From positions 1-15,272 of the forward strand of contig JAMQCK010000824.1 of NCBI GenBank assembly GCA_024196135.1: 15,272 bases of DNA. Reading direction: 5' to 3'. Of this stretch, positions 8,506 through 15,272 are shown piece after piece. The notes beneath the pieces are model-generated. The model made no database searches. It was not told the DNA's origin and worked only from the letters and a program-made list of their open reading frames with translations. Positions within the stretch are counted from its first letter, which is position 1, and each line of letters starts with the position of its first letter. Source of the DNA: Pleurotus ostreatus/Saccharomyces cerevisiae fusant (Eukaryota; Opisthokonta). A program made the translations under genes and the position numbers.

Positions 8506-10398
8506 TCATAGCGAAGGACAGAAGTAGCTCATAGGGTACGAGAACGGCATCTTCCGCTGCACCTTTGTCCTTCCAATGTAAAAGATAGCCTCCGCAGAGA
8601 CGTGCCCGCGAATGATATGGTGATCATTGACATGCCTCTTCATGTCCAATGCACGCGCGATCACACTATGGTGCGGATTCGGCATGACCTGGGCGTAGTC
8701 GCAGATGATGGTGAGACCTTCGAGAGGCCGCGGTTCCTTCTTGCACTGCTCGAAGTAATTGCGTATCCACCCTCCTATCGTGGTTTTGATAGACATGATG
8801 TGCGCGCGGACGACGCAGTAGAAGAACGCGACGTCGACGATGGAGATTGCGCCTGTGATGGAGGTCAACAATTGGCGTGCCGCGAGTAATTCTTCTAAAA
8901 GTCGTACCTTGGAGACCCCACGGACCATCTGCGGCGCAGCATTCGTAGCGATGTACTCTATCCCAAGCCATTCGCTGACAACTCCCAGAGCAATAAAATG
9001 CTTCACCGCACGCGCACAGGCGCACATGCTCGGTGTGTGGGCCTTCCTAGGAGCTGACCTCAGTCGGGTGCTGCCATCATGCAAGGAGTGTTCACTCACG
9101 CCAGAAGAATTCGAGCAAGCCATGGAAAACCTCCAGCTCCGTCGTTTACTATGATCGTTGTACAGATTTTGATGCACCATATACGTGAGCATCACGGTCC
9201 GCCAGGTCCGCGTGTTCTCCTTCGGTTGGTCGACCTCCGAGGGTGGCATGAAGTCAAGCTTTTTGCGAAAGGCGCGCAAGACCCTCGCATGCACCAGCCC
9301 CTTGCACAGACACATCACGAGCCGCGTCGCGTCCACCCTCTCAGACACGCTGTCCAAGTCGTAAATTATGTCAAACACGCCCTCTTCGATGGCCTGGACT
9401 AGCGGCCGGTTGTCGCGGGCGACCTCGCAGATAATGGCGATGTAGCGCAGCACGATGCAGGCGGCCAGGTTCTCCCGCTTGTCGAGGCAGAAGTCGGCGG
9501 CGGCGACGGCGGACGCGACGACCTCGCGCGGGATCCGCGACGGCGCGAAGTCGGGGAGCTGGATGAGGCCGGTGAGCCACTCGATGTGGTTCTTCCAGGT
9601 GGAGAGCGCGATGACGGGGTCGAGGTACAGGTCGCACAGCGTGCGGGTTTGCGGCCCGATGGCGTTCCACAGAAAGCGCTTGGTGATCCTCGCGTCTCGA
9701 AGGGCGTCGAGAAACAAGGCCAAATCATCCTCGCTCGGCGACTTCCTTTCATCCGCGAGTATCTCGTACAGATGACATGCAGCCGTGGCGATCACGTACG
9801 CCGCGCGCCCGCCAATATCGTCTGTTTTGCCGGGCAACGCCGCATACTGCGTGAAGTTGACCCACATCTCGAGAACCTGTGCCAGCAGATCCGGATGCGC
9901 GTGTAGGAAGGCCTTCGTATTCTCCGCATCTGACTCGAGGATGGCGAGGTAGACCTGCGAGACGTTGATGACATCCGACTGGATGTCGCGCTGGTGGCCG
10001 CGCGCGAGGCGCCGGCGGGCGGGGTGGGCAACGGCGGACCACTTCAACATGTGAGGGGATAGGTTACGGAGCAGAGGGACGAGGGCAGCGCCTTCCGGAT
10101 GCCCGGCAGCGCCCCAGAGCATCGAAAACGCTGTGAACCCTACGAAGACGACGTCGAGGAATCCGGGGTGGTAAGGGAGTATGCCGGGAGGCTTTAGCTG
10201 TATGTACGCGCTGAATGAGTTATCGAAGAGGGCCACGGCCCGCGCGAACTCGGCTTTACGCGAGCGTTGCGATCTGTCGTCTAGTTCGTCGTCCGAGTCA
10301 TCCTTTTGAAACTCGAGCGCAAGATTATGCAGTTCCTGCATGTCTGTGTAGCCCCTTTGGAATACAGGGACCATGGCGGTCATGGCCAAGTTGTTCAT
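8506..10398 (-). CDS. MYND-type zinc finger protein, helical, function unknown
   Basis: MYND-finger proteins with a long helical N-terminal region are common in mushroom genomes and mostly uncharacterised; the finger usually mediates protein-protein contact. Exons are 9100-10398, 8908-9046 and 8506-8852. Introns are 9047-9099 (53 nt, GTGAGT donor) and 8853-8907 (55 nt, GTACGA donor). The total is 594 aa. The unspliced frame stays open through both introns, so a naive reading gives a 630-aa protein lacking the finger. Splicing switches frame in the middle exon and reveals LCACGEAFYCSGSCQRMAWD then HRYEC, with C446, C452, C456, H465 and C469 as ligands. The first half of the finger is degenerate: C428 is followed by S431 in CSNS, and L443-C444 stands where a Cys is usual. 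Residues 1-425 are rich in Leu/Ala helices with an acidic patch near residue 35 (DDSDDELDD). The start at 10396-10398 has a good CACCATG context. There is no signal peptide. Confidence 0.82.
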   Translation of the reverse strand: MNNLAMTAMVPVFQRGYTDMQELHNLALEFQKDDSDDELDDRSQRSRKAEFARAVALFDNSFSAYIQLKPPGILPYHPGFLDVVFVGFTAFSMLWGAAGHPEGAALVPLLRNLSPHMLKWSAVAHPARRRLARGHQRDIQSDVINVSQVYLAILESDAENTKAFLHAHPDLLAQVLEMWVNFTQYAALPGKTDDIGGRAAYVIATAACHLYEILADERKSPSEDDLALFLDALRDARITKRFLWNAIGPQTRTLCDLYLDPVIALSTWKNHIEWLTGLIQLPDFAPSRIPREVVASAVAAADFCLDKRENLAACIVLRYIAIICEVARDNRPLVQAIEEGVFDIIYDLDSVSERVDATRLVMCLCKGLVHARVLRAFRKKLDFMPPSEVDQPKENTRTWRTVMLTYMVHQNLYNDHSKRRSWRFSMACSNSSGVSEHSLHDGSTRLRSAPRKAHTPSMCACARAVKHFIALGVVSEWLGIEYIATNAAPQMVRGVSKVRLLEELLAARQLLTSITGAISIVDVAFFYCVVRAHIMSIKTTIGGWIRNYFEQCKKEPRPLEGLTIICDYAQVMPNPHHSVIARALDMKRHVNDHHIIRGHVSAEAIFYIGRTKVQRKMPFSYPMSYFCPSL

Positions 10399-10480
10399 GG
10401 TGGCGCAGTTTGTGGAGGTGGAGGTGAGTGACAGGGTCGTCCCCTGAGCGTGAGGTGATGGCCGTAAAGAAGAACGAACA

Positions 10481-10499
10481 TTTGATCGCGTCGATCAAA
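10481..10499. promoter_or_regulatory. Palindrome upstream of the MYND gene
   Basis: TTTGATCG and its exact reverse complement CGATCAAA flank three bases (CGT). It lies 82 bases upstream of the MYND gene start codon and 51 bases from the transposon end, in what should be the promoter or 5' leader. It could be a dimeric factor site. No factor is assigned and chance is possible. Confidence 0.35.
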
Positions 10500-10541
10500 G
10501 TTCGTGACCGCGTAGCGCGTGGCTCGTTAGCAACGTCCTTC

Positions 10542-10550
10542 GACACGCAG
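10542..10550. repeat. Target site duplication, left copy (9 bp)
   Basis: GACACGCAG directly abuts the left terminal inverted repeat and is repeated exactly at 14570-14578 on the far side of the element. Nine bases is the usual duplication made by Mutator-like transposases. Confidence 0.95.
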
Positions 10551-10684
10551 AGCGTCCATACGTCTCCCCCACCTCTGACTTGCCTAATTTGGTAGGGCGT
10601 GGGAATTGACCGCCACAATATACTTGTAGGTCCATGTTGGCTTGCGCCGCTCGTCCTAGGCGAGCTCGTAGAAGTAGATACAAG
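10551..10684 (+). repeat. MULE left terminal inverted repeat (134 bp)
   Basis: It starts AGCGTCCATACG and ends ATACAAG, and its reverse complement forms the right end without any mismatch that I can see. Near its inner end is a near-palindrome, GCTCGTCCTAGGCGAGC (10649-10665), centred on CCTAGG, which may help transposase or a host factor bind. Long identical terminal repeats are typical of Mutator elements. Confidence 0.95.
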
Positions 10685-10859
10685 GCTTTAGAGGATGCTG
10701 TGCATACTGAATACTATGCCAGAGTATGTAGAGCATATATATTAGCAGAAAAGTCGCAGTCAAATGCAGTACAGAATATTTGGGACAAAATACTTCCGAA
10801 ACCCGCTCTGCCCGACCTTGGAATGCCTCCTATTCACCAGTCTCACTGCCCTCCTCTAC

Positions 10860-13800
10860 ATGCCACCGCAGACATCGCCCCAGATCATCCTCTTCACGCC
10901 GTCATTGTCAGTCAGCACAGCAGATCAGATATGTAGTCGACGCACCTGCAAGCGGCCCCTCGAAGTCGGCTCACGGTACAAGACCTGCTCTCGGTGCCGG
11001 ACAAAAAACCAGGCGCATAAGCGCACTAACCGGGCGCGACAGAAGGCCAGGGATACAAGCAGGAGCCCCTCGAGGTCATCCTCGGCCAGACCGCCACAGA
11101 AGCGGAGGAGGAGTGATGATCTGAGCCTTGAGGAAGATTTGGAAGGTTCAACGGCGCCGCCACATCATGAGGAGGTCAATCTCGACGCTGCGGCCCCGAT
11201 TGTAGAGCCTTCCGACGACCATTACCTGTCCGATTCATCAGATGCGGTCAATAAGGAGGATGAAGGCCATGGGGAAGTGGTGGTGCGTCACAGTCTTCTC
11301 GCACGAGTACAGAATACTCACCTATAGTCAGCTCACATACGCGTCGCCAGACGCGCTGTACTCTGCGCTGCATGCCCAATTCAAGTCCAACAATGTCAGC
11401 TTCAAGGGCGCCTACCTCATACAGTCGGACGCGCTTGTGTCGCACCGCGCGCGCGTCGAGATGGTGAACCGCGATATAAAGCAGGTCACGGGCTATCGCT
11501 TCACGTAAGTGGGCCTTCTCGCAGCAACGAGATAACTTTACTGACCAGAACAAGTGTACGCGACCATCGAGTGCTTGCACACGGTCACCGTACGCGCTTC
11601 TGGTGCTGTCAAGACGAGAAGCGACGCAAGAAAACAAGGAAATCCCACAAACCGGATGTGAAGCACCGGGAGCATGTCGGAATGCGTCGCTTTCCCTGCT
11701 TGAGCTCGCTCAAGATCACATCTTCGCTCCTAGACGACTCGCTGCTCTGCCGCGTCACTATCAGAGTTGAGCATCATCATGCACACACACCTTATTTCGA
11801 GGTCGACATGCCACCTGGGGCCGTGGACATGGTCCGCGAGCAACTCGACTCCATCACACCTGCGTTGCTTGTTGAGCGTGTGCGGAAACTGTACCCCCAT
11901 GTCACGGCACAGCAGATCTATGTGAAATGGACACGGCTGAGCGAAGGGCTGTGGAAACGAAGGGAAAATCAACTCGAATCAGCGCGCGTGCTCCTTCACG
12001 ATATGGCGGAGGACGTTGACCTGTTCTCGCCAACCGGTGTACCCGCCGGAGTCGATATTCTGTGTTGGGGAATACCCGGCGTAGCTGTGCGACTGCGCGG
12101 CGAGATTCACGAGCTTGCTATTGACGCCACATGTGAGTTGTTACTTCAATGGGTCAGGACCATGCTGACCGACTTCGTAGACGAGACGAATGCACGACAC
12201 CTCGAGCTCTACAGTATCATGGCCGAGCATGACAATGCCGGCTACCCGCTATCGTACTGCCTGCTCTCGACTGCAGAGTCGATCGAGCAGGGCAAGCGCA
12301 AGAATGCGCTTGTCGCGTGGGCTACCTGCGTGCGTGATAAGTACAACATCGATGTCCAGTTCGTACACATGGACAAGGACATGGCCGAGATAGCCATGGC
12401 AAAAGCGGTGTGGCCAAACGCGAAGCGCGCGCTGTGCTCGTGGCATCTTCGGCGCGCGGTCCGCACGCGGGTTGGCAACACGAAGCTGAGCACAACTCCG
12501 TACGACGCAGCCTCAGCACATGTCGAGTTCCCAAGCCTCATCGACATGCAATTCCTTCCACGGGGGAAGGCTGACAAGGGCGAGCGCGAGGGAGGTGTAC
12601 AAGACGATGAAACAGACATACCTTCCGTAGCGGACAGTTTACACCCTTGCTCCGTCATGACGGAATCTCCTACGCGACGCTTCGGTCCCAATCTCGCGAC
12701 TGGCGGCATTCCATCGACACAGCCTGAATCAGGTCAGCTCAAGCACGGCAGCACGAAGGAGAACATCGCACCAGTTGCCGCTAGTCAGCCGCCTTCCACA
12801 AAATATCCCGATCCCCTCATGCTTCGCCTGCGCGTTCCGCCTGGTTCGCAGCTGCTGACACGCGAAACTGTCGCGTCCGAGACGCTGGAAGCGGACATTG
12901 ATGACCCGGACCTCTCTGGCGACGACACGAAGCGCGGCCCGTTCTGTCCGAAGGAACTGCGAGAGGAGGTCATTGAGATGATGGAGCGGCACTATAACGC
13001 TCACCCCATCATTCCCGGACCCTGCCATCCCAGTCCTGAGGGTATACGTCAATGGGCTGTCAAGCAAGCATACATGCTATGTCACGACAACGACTTACCG
13101 AACTTGTGGGCCTATCTATGGGAGAACTGGTATCGCCCGTCTCGCTGGCAGCTGTGGGCGCGATCTACTTGCTCGTCGATACCGGTATTGAAGACGACCA
13201 TGATTATGGAATCTCAGTACGTGCTCGGTCTACTGAAAAGTCATGACTCACCCATATTGCAGTTGGCGACGCATTAAACACGATTTCCTCCACCACTTCC
13301 GCCTGCCACGTTGCGATCTTCTCGTCTGGATCTTAGTCACAAAACTCACGCCGTTCTATTACCGCATGTTGGACTATCGCATCAACGACATCGGGCGGTA
13401 TCGCGAGCAGGCTCCCTGGCGTGCCGCGTTCAAGAGTTGCTGGCGCCGACTGGAAAAGGCGGAAGTTATCGAGGAGAACGAGGACCGTCTAGTCAGCGAC
13501 GCTTACCGGCCGGACCCCGTAAAATGGATCTGCGGCTGTCGCGCCTTCGTTCGCAGCCGTTTCCTCGTCTGCAAGCACCTTGTACATCGTGTGCGGCCTG
13601 TCTCGGCGATCTTCTTTCGCGAAGTGAGGCGCAGTCGGACTACACCATTTTGGAGCCATCCGGAGCTTCAACCGCTTGACGTGGGTGGCGATGGTGATAT
13701 CCGAGAGGGAGGGAATGAGGTGGAGAGCGATGGCGAAAGCGAGGACGACGGCGACGAGGGCCGTGCGAACGCTTGCGTATCGGGCGGTCGGTTGCCTCGT

Positions 13801-14148
13801 GTTATCGAAGATCTGGATTTCGATGAGCACTCTACCTCTGGAGATGAGCCGGACAACACGCTGGACATCGGAGGGCTCAGGACTTACGACGAAGAGTGCG
13901 ACGACATCGTTCGAACCCTCCTCAACTTCGCCGATGGGATCAAGTACAACACACAATTTCGAGACCGTCGTTTTCTGGAAACTGTCGAGAGGAAGGGTGC
14001 AGTATTCCTGCGCTTCGCGCGAGACTGCCTGGAGAAGGAGAGGAGGATGCAAAGTGGCAGGGGAAAGGAGAGGCCTTCGACGTGGCAGGAAGCGAGCAGT
14101 ACGATGTTTTTTCGCCCGCGGCCCCGCGCGTGCGACCGCGATACGTAA
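10860..14148 (+). CDS. MULE transposase with SWIM zinc finger
   Basis: This DDE transposase should cut and rejoin the element at its terminal repeats. Exons are 10860-11282, 11332-11504, 11555-12132, 12181-13216 and 13263-14148: 3096 nt in frame, 1031 aa. The ATG at 10860 gives MPPQTSPQI and a Cys cluster (C25, C30, C43, C46) soon after. An in-frame ATG at 10764 would add 32 residues. The second intron could instead end at 11548, adding two residues. Residues about 142-200 (LTYASPDALYSALHAQF, then VTGYRFTVRDHRVLAHGHRT) form the DNA-binding-like region. The catalytic part has D389 in IDATY, D456 in FVHMDKDMAEIAM with CSWHL after it, and probably E735 in MIMESHWRRIKH. A long low-complexity insert (about 520-640) separates the two halves. 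The SWIM finger is C827, C829, C840, H842. The acidic tail and final block up to RDT match mushroom MULE proteins as I know the family. No disabling change was seen. Confidence 0.9.
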
Positions 14149-14435
14149 CATTACCCGGTAATAAGATATCCATTATATTATGCTCTGCTAGCTTCAGCAA
14201 GGTCGCGCGCAGCCCTTTTGAGTGGCATGAAGTGCATGAGGTTACCGGCAAGCAATGAAAAGAGTGTTCCGACAATGAGGTGGCACAGAACAAAGCACAC
14301 TATGTCTAAGTCCATTTTGTGGCGTTAGATCACTGCGCACAGGAATTTTACATAGTTCTGGGACATATAACTGAAGCTACCTTACGTTCTGGGCGTATTA
14401 GTATGTCATCCAGATGAGTATGTGCCTTCTATATG

Positions 14436-14569
14436 CTTGTATCTACTTCTACGAGCTCGCCTAGGACGAGCGGCGCAAGCCAACATGGACCTACAAGTAT
14501 ATTGTGGCGGTCAATTCCCACGCCCTACCAAATTAGGCAAGTCAGAGGTGGGGGAGACGTATGGACGCT
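14436..14569 (-). repeat. MULE right terminal inverted repeat (134 bp)
   Basis: This is the exact reverse complement of the left terminal repeat, starting CTTGTATC on the plus strand and ending GGACGCT next to the right target duplication. Sequence similarity ends abruptly at its inner border (14435), which fixes the repeat length. Confidence 0.95.
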
Positions 14570-14578
14570 GACACGCAG
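14570..14578. repeat. Target site duplication, right copy (9 bp)
   Basis: GACACGCAG is identical to 10542-10550. Removing the element and one copy predicts an uninterrupted empty site in which the CGTCCTTC of the left flank and the TCTATTTG of the right flank surround a single GACACGCAG. Confidence 0.95.
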
Positions 14579-14710
14579 TCTATTTGTGCGAAAACCACCG
14601 TGATAGCAGAAGTAGTAGACACAACACGAATTATTACACATCTACACAATACTCGTAACCAAATTGTGACCGTTCAAAAGCACATTCCCCACCACCCCAT
14701 TCCCACCTAC

Positions 14711-15272
14711 TCAGGCCGCGATGATCCCCGCACCCTGCAGTCTCCCCATCAACTCCCCAAGACTCTCATTCTCCTTTTTCATCCGCTCCCTCTCTTCCTT
14801 GCCAGTCTGAAGCCTGTGAGACCAGCGCGCCCTTTCCTCATTCCAAGCCGCGGTGCGCGCGTCCATCTGCGCTTGCGTCTTTCCCTCGCGCTGGCGGTAG
14901 TGGTGGCGGGCGAAGGCGTAGATCTCGCGCTGGGGAGGTGGGGTGAGTTGGGAGTCAGTGTTGGGCGTGAGTTGATGGTGACCAGGGATGAGGACATACC
15001 GTAATCTTGCCCTCCAACTCAATGACCTGGCTGGCTTTCTTCTCCAACACGGCCTTCTCGATGCCCAGGAGACCCTCGAGCATTCGACCCCGAGGTATCT
15101 TCTCGAGGGCTGCGAGAACTCTATAGCCTCGTCAGTCCATGTCGCTTAAACCCCTGTCACTTAGTTTATGGGAAAACGGCGAACATACCTCATCAACCTC
15201 TCCACATACCGCCCATACCTCTCCCTGATCTCATCGCCCCTATCACTCGGCTCCAGCAGCCTTACTTTCGAG
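14711..15272 (-). CDS. Coiled-coil protein, C-terminal part only, unrecognised
   Basis: I do not recognise the family. The 5' part lies beyond the window. Exons are 15189-15272 (incomplete), 15000-15120 and 14711-14929. Introns are 15121-15188 (68 nt, GTATGT donor, CTGAC branch) and 14930-14999 (70 nt, GTATGT donor). The visible 140 or so residues are strongly charged and helical: RYGRYVERLMRVLAALEKIP, then GIEKAVLEKKASQVIELEGK, then RHHYRQREGKTQAQMDARTA, then EERERMKKENESLGELMGRL before a short tail GAGIIAA. This pattern suggests one or two coiled-coil helices at the C-terminus of a complex subunit. There is no membrane segment. The transposon end is 141 bases downstream of the stop. The real-gene call rests on consistent frame, splice signals and codon use. 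Confidence 0.7.

Larger units (their letters stand above)
10551..14569 (+). mobile_element. Complete Mutator-like DNA transposon (MULE), 4019 bp
   Basis: The element is bounded by 134-base terminal inverted repeats that are identical by eye (10551-10684 and 14436-14569) and by a perfect 9-base target duplication (GACACGCAG). It contains one five-exon transposase gene on the plus strand, with MULE catalytic and SWIM zinc-finger parts and no visible stop or frameshift. The subterminal spaces (10685-10859 and 14149-14435) hold nothing I recognise as a gene. AGTATGT-like words occur on both sides near the ends and could be transposase contacts, but that is weak. It inserted into an intergenic gap of about 290 bases between two minus-strand genes. 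Identical repeats and an intact duplication point to a recent insertion. Confidence 0.95.

Noticed and set aside
11571..13277. 568-aa open frame as a stand-alone transposase gene
   Set aside because: It begins inside an exon at a GTG and runs through two introns. Joining five exons gives the complete family protein with intact motifs.
14561..15004. 147-aa open frame on the plus strand crossing the transposon end
   Set aside because: It starts inside the terminal repeat and lies antisense to the coiled-coil gene, with no recognisable domain.

Overview
The window is nuclear DNA from a fungus, most likely an Agaricomycete (Basidiomycota). It is GC-rich, and every gene is cut by short introns (45-94 nt) with GTRNGY donors and CTRAY branch sites a few bases before the AG. 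The gene families fit: a FunK1-type kinase, a MYND-finger helical protein, and a Mutator-like transposase of a type common in mushroom genomes. I rebuilt the splice forms by hand from reading frame and splice signals. No RNA evidence was available.

Layout, left to right. (1) 1-1471, minus: a FunK1-like kinase, cut by the window edge right at its catalytic loop. (2) 1472-2356: intergenic, with a perfect palindrome carrying two CACGTG boxes at 1641-1668 and a nested hairpin near 1975. (3) 2357-5329, minus: SPT7, the bromodomain and histone-fold subunit of SAGA, eight coding exons, 873 aa. (4) 5585-6361, minus: acireductone dioxygenase of methionine salvage, five exons, 183 aa. (5) 6652-7988, minus: a CobW/COG0523 metal-chaperone GTPase, four exons, 378 aa, with a His-rich and metallothionein-like Cys-rich linker. 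(6) 8217-8455: a 239-bp foldback/MITE-like element with a possible TTA target duplication. (7) 8506-10398, minus: a MYND-finger protein, three exons, 594 aa. (8) 10551-14569: a complete Mutator-like DNA transposon (4019 bp) with identical 134-bp terminal inverted repeats, a perfect 9-bp target duplication (GACACGCAG) and an apparently intact 1031-aa transposase on the plus strand in five exons. (9) 14711-15272, minus: the 3' end of an unrecognised coiled-coil protein gene.

All host genes lie on the minus strand and the transposon gene on the plus strand. The main points of interest are the young-looking transposon sitting 152 bp upstream of the MYND gene, the foldback element between the CobW and MYND genes, and the neighbouring pair of a metal-chaperone GTPase and a metal-dependent dioxygenase. 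No CRISPR array, rRNA, tRNA or viral gene was seen.
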